Below are positions 48,652-61,363 of a stretch of 64,000 nucleotides of DNA, one piece after another (the first letter of the stretch is position 1; each line of letters begins with the position of its first letter). The notes beneath the pieces are model-generated. The model was not told the DNA's origin and ran no database searches. It saw only the letters and a list, made by a program, of their open reading frames with translations. The position numbers were made by a program, and so were the translations under genes. This DNA is from Aphelenchoides besseyi. Its lineage: Eukaryota > Nematoda > Chromadorea > Rhabditida > Aphelenchoididae. The DNA is taken from the NCBI GenBank assembly GCA_024699855.1, contig JAMPIQ010000001.1:3534001-3598000 (forward strand), in the 5' to 3' direction.

Positions 48652-51600
48652 TTAATCGTAGGCTTCTTTTGTGTTCATCGTCAAAACCGTAAAGCACATT
48701 TGGCAGACACGAACGCTCTTACTCAAATTGTATTTCAAGATGGGAATCTGTTGTTCCGAACATTTGCTGCAAATTAGACGGCCACAATGCCTAGAATAAT
48801 TTGTCTTTGCAGTAAAGCAATTGAACCGACCTGCAATGATGTCGTCTCATCGTTATCGTAAACTTCGATTCACACTCCGAACAAAATTCCCCATCGGTTG
48901 TCCATTTGGGTTCTCGATCCAGACCGTTAAGCAAATCGAACAAAAGCTGCTTAGTTGGAGTGCTAATTTTGAAAATGCTATCGCCTTGATGATTTGCGGC
49001 CCCCAAACAAACTCCATACTTCAACAGCAGCTTACACAGCTCAGCATTTCCGTTAATAAACGATAATAGGAAGACTGGAAGGAAAGTACTAGGTGAAACG
49101 TTGAGTTGTTTTTACCTGTATTCCCGTAGATATCAGTAGCTTCAAGAGGAAAATTGGGATAACATTCGATTATCGTCTGAAACAACTCGGCAGCCTGCAA
49201 ATTGTGACTATGAATACTCTCCCAAATGTTTTTCTGACCGTAATTCCAGTGATTCCTGCGCACAAGTGAACGATATTTCGTTTCCTGAACACTCTGTCAT
49301 TTTGAACGATTCTCTTCAACTCACAATTTGTTTACGGCCAACGGTTTTACGGGGTTTATTTCCGATTCCAACAATAGAAATTGAGTTGTTTTGATGTGTC
49401 CGCTTAGAACCGAACAATGAACGGCTACAAAGAGATATTACTACACCTGCATCGAATTGAAAGTTACCGTTGTTTCCTTCGTTATCAACAATGTTCGGAT
49501 CACCATTCGGCTCGTTGAGTAGAACTTCCAACAAGTCGGCTCGATCATGAATTGCCGCAACGTGCATCGGAGTTTGTCCCAATTCATTTTGAGTGTCAAC
49601 AACAGCTCCAGCCAACAGAAGATTACGCATCACAATTTCGCTTCCGAATTCGGCGCAAATGTGCAATGGTGTGGATTTGATTTCATTTTGCACGGGAATA
49701 TTCACGTCGATCTACAAGCATTGAGGTCGGTTGTTTAATTTGATTTCTTACCTGAAGACCAAGAAGGAAAAGAACCGATTCAAAATCGTTGGCCTTGATG
49801 GCGACGTGCAACAGATTCTCTCCATTGCCATTGACTTGAACCAGTTGCTGTGGAATTCGCTTGCAAATCAATTCGGCTGCTTTGTTGTTTCGGTTTTTCA
49901 TTGCAATTGACAACGGTGTTTGTCCCCATTTATCACGCACCGAGAAACATGCCGAAGGATTCGGATGACTCAACAGAAGTTCGGTTACTTCTTGATCCTG
50001 TTCGATAATTGCAATGTGGGCGGCAGTTCTACCGTTTTCGTCCTAAATCCCGATTGAATATTACTTCGTACTCCTTCGTTACTTGTGCATCTGTTTTGCA
50101 TTTCAAATTCGAAACCAATGCTTTGGCCACTTCCATCAGTCCCCATTGAACGCTCAAATGCAACGGAGTTTGCTGAGTTGGATCGTTTTCGTTCAAACTT
50201 TTGCGAACTGCATTGACATCAGATCCACTAAACGACGATTAAAGTTATTCATTAGTGTCATGCAAACCCTACTTCTTGATAAGAAAAATTGCTGCTTTCT
50301 CATTCCGCTCATCTATTGCTCGATGCAAAAGCGTTTCGTCCACTCCATCCGCATTCATCGTCCACGCTTCAATATCGCAGCCGTGACTAATCAAAACTTG
50401 TGACATTCCGTAATCTTCTTGTTTCAATGCAATCCAAATAGCGGGTAAACCGGTCTTTGGATGTGGAGTATTGAGATCCGTACCCAAACGACACAAACTG
50501 TCACAAGTGGAAGTCATTCCCGCTTCTACGGCCAAGTGAAGTGGAATACTTCCATCTCTTGCTCTACAAAAACAGTTTTTTGTTAATGTTTGAAACATAC
50601 TTGATGGTTGAATTGGCTCTGTTTTGAACTAAAAGATTGGAATGAAAAGGAAAACAAACCAAACACTCACGTAGAAATTGAACGATGTCGTCACGTTTAA
50701 GTCGAATTGCCCGAACCAAAAGCACATCTTGCTCGTCATTCTCTTCATCCACATCTGCGCCATGATCAACTAGTAGTTTTGCTGCTTGGAATTTGCCAGC
50801 AATCAGCGCACACCACAAAGGTGAACGACCTTCTTGATCAAGAACATTCAACGGTAATCCTATGAGTTATTTTGGATCAATTCACGTGAACTTGTCACAT
50901 ACTTTGATCACTGGTTTCGAGCAAACACGACAGAACTTCCAATTGATTGCGTTGAACAGCGAAATGAAGAGCCGAAAATCCCGTTTCGTCTTCGATGATC
51001 GTTGGATCAGCGCCAGACTTCAACAAAACTTTCAGTATGTCCATTTGTTTGTCGTCAATCTTTCCACCAGAAGATAAACTCGACAAAAAACAATGCAAAA
51101 CAGTCGATCCCTAAAGTTGGCATAAACTCAAAAACCATTTCCATCTTTACCTTTTTGTTTTTCTTGTTAATGTCAAATTTCTGTTTGGCAAGAAATTGAA
51201 CGGCAGCAAAATTGCCGTGAAGTGCTGCAGTATGCATATACGAGTTTCCTAAACAAACCTGTAGATTCATTTAGCCTGTTGATATCTGACCATTTGAATC
51301 AATGTAGTTAACATCTGCACCATGTTGTTCAACCAACTTTGTAGCCATACTTAATGCAAACTCTAAGTCATGACAACCGAACAAAGCCTCTTTCAATGGT
51401 GTTCGACCTTCGTTGTCTGGTAGGTTCACATCCACGTTCGATTGTTCGAGAATCAAATTGAAAATCGGTTGGTTTTTGTGTTCAATAGCAACAAGCAATG
51501 GAGTTCTGAAGTTGGAGGCCAATGAAAAAAATGTTGTTTGTCAACCAACCGTCCATGTTTGTCTCGAGTGTTCAAATCAAAGCGATCGATATTCGACATG

Positions 51601-52732
51601 CAGAACTCGCTTATTCCCTGTTGAACGGTGGCACTTTTGGCCAAATCGTGAATCAACGTTTCGCCTGTCTCTTCGTTAACGTAGTTAACATTCGCTCCGT
51701 TAGCCACAAGGAACTCACAAGATTGTACGTTACCTAGAAAATTACATAAGAACTATAGTTCAGCAAAAACTTACCCGATTCAATTGCTTTTGAGATGAAC
51801 GATCGTCCATTACTATCGAGTTGATTTACGTCCGATCCATTTGCGCACAAAATCTCGGCCACGTCAAATTGATTGGAATTTAAGGCCACGTCCAACGGAA
51901 ACAAATTCTCATTGCTGGTTGTATTCAACAGTTCAGTCAATTGACTTTCGTTTTCTTTAAGAAACAACGACAAAACATCTTTACGTTTTAAACCGACTAT
52001 CGAATGAACTAGGTATTCGGAGTGACTGAAAAGCGCATCGTGACAATTAATCAAATATCGTTTCACCTTTTTAACATCCGATACAGCAAATTCGCCTCAA
52101 CATCTTGGAAATGTTTTGCATCAAACTGAGACCAAGAATTGGCGATGAACTTCGCACAAGCATCTCTCAAGCTGACGAACTCTAATGATTCAGCTGCTTG
52201 ATAAAGTTTGATGCTGTTTTCCACGTCAATTCTCGTTATCAACATTTCCTCACATCTAAATCGCGAGATATAGACAGAAAGAATACATGATATCAAACCT
52301 CTTGGCTAAGCCACTCAATCGAAATATCGCTGCGCCCTTCATCACGTCCAACAGGAACGTTTCGCCCCATTGATCTTCGAGAACACCCGAATACATCCAT
52401 TTCAAAATAATGTTTGTAACGGCATAACTAGTGGGAAATTGTACTTCTTCGACATCCTCCAAATCTCCGAAGTAGTCGGTATGTGCGACAAAAACAAGTC
52501 GATGGCCACGAATTCGTTGTTCTTCGGTTACTATGTCCAAATCGCTGTACTTTTGTTGTCCATGAAGTTCACGAATAATCGAAACTAAGCGACCGGTGAA
52601 CGTTGAATGTAACTCGTCGGATTTTGCATTCGGATGTTCGGCGAGAAGTGTTTCGTAACGTTTTTGACACTCCGTGTACTTCGATTGCAGTAGTTCGTAT
52701 TCACCACGAATTAGTTCCAACTGGGCGGTCAT
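48652..52732 (-). CDS. Rabankyrin-5 (ANKFY1), BTB-ankyrin-FYVE protein
   Basis: Rab5 effector on early endosomes and macropinosomes that binds PI3P. N-terminal coiled coil LELIRGEYELLQSKYTEC, BTB domain (YSDLDIVTEEQRIRGHRLVF, ILKWMYSGVLEDQW) and BACK-like helices. About twenty ankyrin repeats follow (for example ETLIHDLAKSATV, RTPLKEALFG, GNSYMHTAALHGNFAAVQFL, ALHFAVQRNQLEVLSCLLE, RSPLWCALIAGKFQAAKLLVD, ETLLHRAIDERNEKAAIFL, STPLHICAEFGSEIVMRNLLL). The last domain is FYVE with FCSECESKFTITMRRHHCRHCGRLICSK split by an intron inside RHHCR/HCGR, and LNLSKSVRVCQMCF-type close. Order and length match the human protein along its length. The ATG at 52732 (MTAQLELIRGEYE) is preferred over an in-frame ATG at 52747. 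Confidence 0.95.
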
Positions 52733-53172
52733 AATCAACAAAATCACATCAACGAATGACCGATGAATCGAATCGAAAGTTTATTTTTCATTGATGATCG
52801 CAAAGTGACCAGTTTCATTGGAACAGAATGCGAATCGAACAATCGCGTTGAAACACACTCCCAGCCATTAAGATGTTTTTATTCTTCTACACGGTTCCTT
52901 GACATCAATTCTTTACAAGCATTTATTTCAGCAACCGCTTTTAAAGAGCTTGATTAGAAAAGGAATAGATCAATGCACACAAAGGAACTCAGAGGGTTGT
53001 AACAACGGTCGGATTGGGTGCTTTGAAAGTGGGTTCACACGAGTAACAAAACCGGTCGCCGAACGACGGCAAAAACACCAAACAAGCACACGTTTCAATC
53101 AGCGGCATGCAGATGATTGACCAAAGGTTGATCTCGAGAAGCAGTTTAATATACGGCTAGAATTCTTTGTTT
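52733..53172. other. Intergenic, no gene seen
   Basis: Between two minus-strand genes; should contain the rabankyrin-5 promoter. A 64-codon plus frame at 52763-52957 has no supporting feature. Confidence 0.5.
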
Positions 53173-54222
53173 TCATAGTTCGCGAAGAAACACAACCTGA
53201 ATCACGGGCATCAACTTCATTCCGGCTTTTGGATCCACATGACCAGCAAACAAATCGGGTCCAACAGTCGCCCCAGTCGTGAATTGTATCCAAATTGTGG
53301 AAATCAAATACAAAGACAAACGGACAAGATGCCAACGATTAAACAACTCGGCAGTTGGATTGTGGAAAGCTTGAGCATAGGTAAGAGAAAAAGGATCTCG
53401 GTTTGGTTGATTGGAAATGTTATTCAACGGAATCGGCGGTGAGGCGTAGGACTCCAATTTTCTTTTACGTAAACAACACAAACTTCCGGTTATGAAGGTT
53501 GACGCTGCAATTCCACAAAGAAACCACCAAACAATATGATATACAGCCAATGGTTTTGGAATAATGGTCACATAGGCAAAGAATTCTTGCTGAAAATGAA
53601 ACTTGTATTCATGAATGAGATTCTGATGTACCTGAATTACAATGTACAAAAATGGAACACAATCACAAAGTAACGTAATTGCCAACCATGTGGTTGATGT
53701 AAAACCTTGACTATTACGACGATATCTGCAAACATCTCCTTTCAACTGTTTCTTATACCCGATGATTACCGATTGGTAGAGTCTGTAATTAGGAAGAACG
53801 TTGTTGAACAATAAACGATGTTCGACAGTTCCACAATATTGAAGTGGTATTGTTTCGATCGGACACGTAGACTATTGGAAAGATTGTCTTTGAAAAGAAA
53901 TGCGAGTTCTTTTTCGTTGAATGTTACAGAGATTGTCATTAGGAAGTTGATCAAGAGCAAATTTACTGTGTACCAACGAAACGCACGATGTCCATCGGGT
54001 TTCGTACGCACGACGATAGCAATGATTATTGCCATAAATGTGAACGTTGCAATAATAATCACTAAACTCTTTTGTCAATGAACTTTTGACTTTGCTCTTA
54101 CTCGACTTGAATGCGGGAGCCAAAACGTGTGGATGAGATCGCTTGGAAACATCCGTGTTGAATTCCGTATAATCGAAAGAATAGTTAAATGCTAGTATCG
54201 AATTATGTACTGATTGGTTCAT
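53173..54222 (-). CDS. Serpentine-like multi-pass membrane protein, unknown
   Basis: Looks like a nematode serpentine receptor but fits none of the named families by eye. The N-terminus has NQS and NYS glycosylation sites (MNQSVHNSILAFNYSFDYTE). A phase-1 intron (GTAAGA) leads into TM1 MIIIATFTFMAIIIAIVV, loop RTKPDGHRAFRWYT, TM2 VNLLLINFLMTIS. Two further short introns give TIFPIVYVSDRNNTTSILWNC, then a cytosolic basic loop GYKKQLKGDVCRYRRNSQGF, TM WLAITLLCDCVPFLYIVIQ, TM PLAVYHIVWWFLCGIAASTFITG and the tail CCLRKRKLESYASPPIPLNN. A last hydrophobic stretch LVRLSLYLISTIWIQF precedes the end. The order of acceptors, one of them CAAAG, is inferred. Confidence 0.6.
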
Positions 54223-54653
54223 AGCTAAGGGAATTAAAAAAGGTTTCGGACGAAAGTTGGATTCACCTCAAGTTGTTCTTCGGCTTCTCTGTCCTAAGGC
54301 CAGTAATTAAATACAAGTTTGAAGTTGTTGCTTGACGACAACACCGACATTTACCAAAAGCAACAGGTGATTTAATAAACCTGAGCATTCGTACTTTAAG
54401 GAACTTTGCGAGTACCACGAATGAGTTTGTGTTCTTCATTTCACCTGCTGTCTATAACGAGAGAACAAATTCTAGGACAATCGAATGTCATTTTTTGGTA
54501 ATCAATGAATCTAAGGATCATTGCATCAAAAACGAATGGAAAGTCGATTTTAGTAACGAAAGAGGCATGCAGTCCTTAACAGTTTAATAACAAGTAAAAT
54601 ATTACAGTTGAGATCACTCGGCCGACTAGAAATAATACGGGAATAAGTATAAA
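54223..54653. other. Intergenic, no gene seen
   Basis: AT-rich spacer between same-strand genes. No open frame above about 40 codons is supported. It should contain the promoter of the serpentine-like gene. Confidence 0.5.
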
Positions 54654-55933
54654 TTACGACAACTGTGAACAAGTCTTGTGCTCTTTGACCTTATGAGTTT
54701 CAAACTGGTCATTTAGATCGTCACCACGTTCTCGTCTCAAATGTCCGATTCTCAAGAGAGTTTGTGCAATTGGTTTCGCTTCTTCTCCACACATTTCCGT
54801 TAATACGTCAACGGCACAAACTAAATAGGAAGGTTAATAAGACAGCTATTGCATTGATTTAGCAATTTTAAGGTTCTTTTTTCCAACACAATAACTGTGT
54901 TGATGAAATCGTAGTTTGTATAAATATGATACTCTTATATTTACGTTGTTTCAATCATTCAACACTTACCTTCTGTTCGTGTGTACATGCGACAACGAAA
55001 CGCCTCGAGACGACGAATTTCAACCAAAGTGGTGCGTAATTTCTCGTTCCTGAAATTTTGTTGTTGATTGATAAGTGAAGACAACAACTTACGCTTCGGC
55101 GATCGTTCGTTCTGACTCGGAACCTTCGAGATCGCGGTCAATTTCTTTCAATGTTTGACGATAAACTGCATGGATACGCGTGTTGATTTGATGTCTAGTT
55201 CTGTTGAGTACTGCTAACGATGCACCACAGGCTGCGTGAACTTCTTCGGCGGCATCTCCGAAGCAAGAATAAAGTCGAGGTATTTCTGAATCATCATTCG
55301 AACACTCGCGTTCGAACATAATCTTAACATTTCCATCGTTCTACAAGGATATAGTCAATCAATAGCTACGTATTATTTCTTACCTTTTTCATTTCTTCAA
55401 CATGTTCCCGAATCTGATCCATATCGCCAATGAACCCGAAAGCGCATTGGAAGTGAAGTTCATTCTTAAGGCATGTTTTTTGTATTGTATTCGAGATTTG
55501 AGATGACGGCATGGTAAATAGACGGGTGGTCTCTGGCTCAAAACCAATTGCTTGTAGTATATCTTGTGCTCTTATTGCTGTTTCACTTGTAGTCATCGCC
55601 GACTCGCCGACTGCACCATCAAGTTGATTGCTTAATTCGGCTGTTTTATCAATCCTCGAACATCGCAAAAGATGTGTGCCGTAGAGATGCATACTAAAAC
55701 AAACAATCTTTATTCCATGCTTTTGGTTCGAATTACCGTTCTTCTGCGGTGTGTTCGTTTGATGCTAAGATCTCATCGAATCGACGTTTTTCAGTTCGCC
55801 CAATTTGACGTGCGTTTTCGACCAAGTTCGACGATGCTTTGGCGTACACGAAATAGTCGGTGGTTGATTCATCGGCATCAGTGACCGAAAATAAACTCAT
55901 CAAAATGATGATGCCAACAGTCAATCGCAACAT
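54654..55933 (-). CDS. Secreted cysteine-containing helical protein, unknown
   Basis: Not recognised. The start MLRLTVGIIILMSLFSVTDA is a good signal peptide. The mature part is mostly charged and helical: YFVYAKASSNLVENARQIGR, SNQLDGAVGESAMTTSETAI, CLKNELHFQCAFGFIGDMDQ, FERECSNDDSEIPRLYSCFG, EEVHAACGASLAVLNRTRHQ, LRTTLVEIRRLEAFRCRMYT and VDVLTEMCGEEAKPIAQTLL, ending HKTCSQLS. Cysteines are spread in a way that suggests three or four disulphides. Five exons, about 340 residues. The pattern recalls nematode secreted DUF19-like proteins, but the spacing does not match well enough to assign it. Confidence 0.6.
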
Positions 55934-57162
55934 CTCGTACTGTTGATCGGAAACGTACGCTGTCTGTAAACTGTAAAACTGAACGTTTTCGATTCTCTGA
56001 ACGCGAGTTTTTATGTTCGACAAACACTCACGAGGCTAATTGAAATTCCGACTGATTAATAAATCAAATTTTGATTCGCTTCTCAACGAATCACACGTTC
56101 ACGATTCGTGAATATGACGAATCTGAGAAACACGAAACGAATTTGTACGACGACACCATCAAACTCGATTACGTAAACCGGAATTGAAATGCTAACTAAG
56201 AACATACAACAAGAACTATGAAAGATAATAGTCTAGTATGACGCTTGAAGACGTGACTTTCTGCATGTGTTGTTTTCTATTGTCCAACAATTAAAACTCG
56301 CGACCAACTTGCCGTCTATTTAGTATGAGTTGAATCCGGATTATCCGGTCTGTTTTGTGTCACTGACACATGAGTCTAATTTGAGGACAAAAGTCGCAAC
56401 AGTGCAAAAACAATCTTCGTTTAGAGTACCGTAGTTGTGTAATATGGAGAGTAAAGATTAATGAGAAATCTAATTGGGAAATCGCTATCTTTACATTCAT
56501 TAGCAAAAAGGTTGTCTGAAACAAAACGGAAACACGAAAAGGCTCGTAAGTACAAGAATCATAGAGACGAAGAATGTACAGGAAATGAAGTTTTTAAATA
56601 GGCATCTTCCGATGTTTTTAATTGGCATCAAAATAAACGGAAATCGAAAACAGCCAATCAATCACGTGGTGTTCACACAAACCACTCAAGACCACCCGCT
56701 TCTCTCGACAAACCACCAGTTCAGGAATAGTGGAATGGGTATTAAAACGCACGTTCTATATTGTAAGAAATCAACACATTTGTCGAGCAGTCGTTTTTGA
56801 TTGGCAGGTTTGAGGCTCCGAAGAGTACGGAAGTCGGTCCAAAATAGTCGGTTTGATCGATGAAAACGGGCGCCCTCTTTGCAGATGATGAGTGGAAAAA
56901 AGATCGCGACTTCTTGGTGTTCAAGGTTGTCGGCAGTTGATGATGAGATACAGTTGAAATTCGAATTGGCAGCAAAACCCGAAGACAGTAGGTAGCAAGA
57001 ATGAGCGCCGTTTTTTTTCGAACGTGCCGCAAAGTGAACACGTCAAATTGCAAAAAGTCGTCCGATTCTTGCATTACGCTTTTCTCTTCGGAAGTACACA
57101 ACAATTCACTTGACTGTTTAATACGAAGAAACAACAAAACAAAAAAAACTCGTTTGATTGCA
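55934..57162. other. Gene-free stretch
   Basis: Contains a minus-strand open frame of 146 codons (56742-57182) that overlaps the end of the ABC transporter. It has a hydrophobic start but no motif, and is more likely the transporter's 3' flank. No repeat or RNA gene was recognised. Confidence 0.45.
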
Positions 57163-60100
57163 CTAAAGATAGGAACTAGCAATACTCGACCCTAAAAAGC
57201 TTTGCGCTACTCCCGGATTTGTGGTCTGCGAATCTCGAGCACGTATATGACGTCCTCTTGTTGTCATCGAAGACACAGACGGAGAGGTTGCACTGGACGG
57301 TTTCTTTACAGGAATCGGATCCGGTGCTTCACCTCTTAAAATACGCAAACAATTAATGTATCTTCACGGTTACTTATCTAACATTTGTCGAGCAACCAAT
57401 TGTTTGTAAAGACTTAATTATAGTTAGTTTTTGTATATGCACTTTTAATTACCCATCCTGATTGATTAGTTCTTGATGTTTACCCTCTTGAACAACTCGA
57501 CCACCGGAAATCACGACAATTTTGTCGGCTTTTTCCACTGTTGATAATCGATGTGCAATCTAAAACGTCCATTAACAAAACGAACATAAGATCTCGCACC
57601 ATAATGACTGTTTTGCCCTTTAGATTCTTTTCAATTGCTTCCTACAATTTGAAGATAAATTCGTGACAATTTGCACTGCTCTTTACTTGTACATATCGTT
57701 CACTCTCTGAATCCAACGCTGATGTTGCTTCGTCTAAGAGCAATATTGTAGGATTTCTAAAAACGTGTCACAGTAGTGATTAAACATTAACCGATTTCTA
57801 ATAAATAACAAGTTTTGCAATTAAATAAACAGCTCATTTTAAACGTTGACTGATAGTTATGATGTTAGAGTGTCGTTGAATTAATCAAAACAAGTTTTCA
57901 CATCACAACCCACCTGCATAAGGCACGAGCTATTGCAACTAAATTTAATTTGAACTAAACGCATTAAGCAACTACTAACTTCTCTGTTTCTGACCTAAAT
58001 GGCTAATATCACAAACTACCTATTCTCTTTTTCACATACCGCCCGACATTTGTGAACCTTTTTCTCCGACGTTCGTATTGTAACCCTCGGCAGTTTGCGT
58101 GATGAAGTCGTGGGAGTTGGCCATACGTGATGCATTGATGATTTGGGTTTTTGAACAATCCTCCAAACCGTAGGATATGTTTTGTTCTATAAATGGAACA
58201 TAATTGATGAATTGAACTTTTGGGTTCAAATTTTGATCGTTAAACAGGGATGAGACTGTTCTTTGAACTCTTAAAGTTTAACGTCGACACTTACCGACTG
58301 ATCTTGCATAGAGCACTGGCTCTGAATTACATAATACAGTTATTCATTCGTTTCAATTAACTCAACCTTGTCCCACCAACGCAATTATTCTGTGCAAGAA
58401 TTTGTGATCATAGTCTCTAATAGGCACCTTAAAACACTCAGATTAACGCGTAACTTCCGTTTCTTTACTCCATCAAGAAGAACTTCGCCGCTTAACGGTT
58501 CGTAAAAATGTTCCAATGCAGCGCTAAAAATTCCAAGTAAAATGACTGATTAGTTAATAGTCATACATGCAACTCGATTTCCCTCCACCACTCGGTCCAA
58601 CCAACGCAACGACCTAAAGTGCATAAAAATGAAACTGATGAGAAGTTCTTTCGTTACCTGTCCAGGCTCAACAGTAAACGACAAATTCTAAAACGAAACT
58701 GGCTAGTTGAGTGCTTTACATCAATCCAACAAACGTTCATTACTGGTATATCTGCTCTTGTTGGATATGCAAAATAAACGTTTCGAAACTCAATGCGACC
58801 TTCAATCTGCGCGTTTCGACCATCCGGTGCAACTGAAGATTATATTCAACCTAACAAGTTTACAGGAACATACTTCTTCCATCATTTTTTACTTCTGGTT
58901 GACGATCGATCAACTCGAAAACCTTTCGGGATGATCCAACAGCTTGCTAAACAAACTTCGATTAAACTTGTATTCTTAAGTATACCATAAGTCCATTCCA
59001 GACTTCTCCCAATTCTCTCAAATTTTCACCTTAAGATACGTTAAGAAAGTCTTATTCTATGGCAATTTACCAAGTTGAAATTGATACAGTAAGAAGGAGA
59101 CAAGTAAGGAACTCGAAATCTGAAATTAAACCTCTTATTGCTATAAAAATACGTATAATTACTTCGCCTTTAATAACCAAATGTCCACCGTAGAATAAAA
59201 CAACTGTCAAAATGCCCATTTGAAGGAACTAAAAATCGGTTCTTCATTACTACTCTTACTTATCCACCGACTTCTGTTGTCCACAAAAATCCAATATGAG
59301 CAATTGCACGACCTAATTCCAATATTAACTCACTAATTACAACCGTTTCGACTTACGACCACCGATTCCAAGAGTAATGTTGAGAAAACTCAGGAATCGA
59401 AGAGATTCGAATTTCTCACAAGCAAATGATTTGACTGTTCGAATTGAACTCAAAACCTCTTCGGCAACATCGTTAGCCTTTGCAATCGACTGTTGACTAT
59501 CTTCAGCTAATCGCTGTAATTTTGAAGCGTTTTCTATACCTTCGAACCTTCACCTACGTCATAATACACACCGTAGACTTTGGAGACCAAAAATATGATC
59601 GGCACAGCTATTAATGTGACCATACACAATCGCCACGAAAGAGTGAACATGAAGATCAACGAACCAAACAACTAAAAGAGAATAGACATTAAAACAAGCG
59701 ACAAAATTCATGCCATCGTGATGTTGCGAGTTAGAACGTTCATGTAAAGGGCTGAATTTAATGGATAAACTTATGGATTCAATGAAAACATACAAAGTGT
59801 ATTTGACATCGTTTGACAATCGGCATTGAGACGAGAAACCACTTCTCCGGTTTTGTTCGCATCGAAAAACCCAATTTCTTGATGAACCAAAGAATCGAAA
59901 AGATCATTTCGAATTCTTCGATCGACTCGAGATTGCGAATACGTGAAGAAACCTCCACGAAAACCTCCAAAAATTGCACTAAATAAAAACTTTCAGATTA
60001 TGATCATTGTTATTCTGCTCACCTGCCCAATGAAAGCAACCCCATGATAAGCACCTGGAAAAACTTATTCTTGGATGTTAAAATCATTTACCTTTTGGTG

Positions 60101-61142
60101 AAGTTTTTCGTACGAAGCTCCTTCTCCAAAAACTGCTCCAACAACTTCTCCGGTATAATATCTGAAATTGCAATAATTGTCAAAAAGTTATTATGTAAAC
60201 TTACGGTGCAAAGACACGAGAAAGACTGTAGAGCAGAAGAAATGTGAAAGCAACCTCAAATATTACAAGTCATGAAGATCGTAGAACCTCGAGACCCACC
60301 GAATAGAACATCCACTCTTTTGCCATATAACCAAACAAACGGAATAACATTGCAAATGTTTCGCGTTTCTGTGCATCTTCTTCAGCTTCTTTCTAAATGT
60401 TCTACTTTTATTCTCGATTCGATAAACTCCTTCAAACCTGTTGCATTGCTGCAAAATAATCGGCATCATCTCCCTCGTAATAAACGCTATTAAGTTCGTT
60501 GAATCGACGGTAACGTTCTTCACGTACTCGAGAAAACACAGACATCCAAATACCCTGCAAGTTTCTTCTTTGTTATCACTCCGAATAATTGATTGCACCT
60601 GAACAAATATTGACGCTAAAATGCACCATATCATCAGGATCCAGTCTCCAACAGCAAATCGAGCTTCCGGATGTTCATAAAATGCGAGAAGTTTTGCGGG
60701 TGAAAATGCAATCTAAAAGAGAATATCAACTGAATTCGTACGGTTTTGTACCATCAACAGAACGAAAGCAAAACAAAAGTTGCTGTACTTGGAACACGCT
60801 TGAGCTGCATATCGAGGATTTGAAAACACGCCAAGAGCACCACCGAGAAGCAAACTAACACGTAGAATAGTGATTCCCTACAAACGACAATAATAATACA
60901 GCTTTGACAAACTAACCAAGAAATCTATTGGACTAATCGTAAAATCTAAATCGGCTTTCTACTCAATGCTTATGAAATGGCATCTTACAGTAATGCGCGA
61001 AGTCAAACCAGTGAGCAATGTTGTCGAATGTGAAGAACCGACCATTCCATGCTAATCCCAAAATCGTAATCATCAAGTCAAGTGCTGCAAAAGCAAATGC
61101 GATTCCCGCGGCCTGAGTTGGCGAATACCAACTTCCAGCCAT
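57163..61142 (-). CDS. Half ABC transporter, TAP-like (ABCB9/HAF type)
   Basis: Half-size ABCB exporter of lysosome-related or intracellular membranes; ABCB9/TAPL and C. elegans HAF-4/HAF-9 are the closest type. The N-terminal extra membrane domain ([20 protein letters not shown]...[12 protein letters not shown]) precedes the core with [60 protein letters not shown]. The nucleotide-binding domain shows Walker [39 protein letters not shown] (signature), [17 protein letters not shown] (Walker B and D-loop) and [16 protein letters not shown] (H-loop). The tail after RQMLDK extends as [19 protein letters not shown] and ends SSYL. There are about 25 exons, including 15- and 25-nt ones at 57980-57994 and 57914-57938. 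The ATG follows a TTTTTGCAG site by four bases. Confidence 0.92.
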
Positions 61143-61363
61143 TTTGCTGCAAAAATATTCGTCAGTTTGGCCAAATTGAAAATATGCGCCTTCAGACAGT
61201 CTAATTACACGGTTTTTGTCGACGGAACCTTTTTGCTAGTAAATTGCCGACTGATAGGACAAAAACAGAAGAAGAGACCAAAGTTTCTTTCAAATGATAA
61301 GACTCAAAACCATAGAAACATCACAAGACAAAAGTTAGAGCGTTTATTAACCAAGCAAATGTG

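Noticed and set aside
56742..57182. 146-codon minus-strand open frame downstream of the ABC transporter
   Set aside because: It overlaps the transporter's end in another frame and has no recognisable domain; treated as 3' flank.
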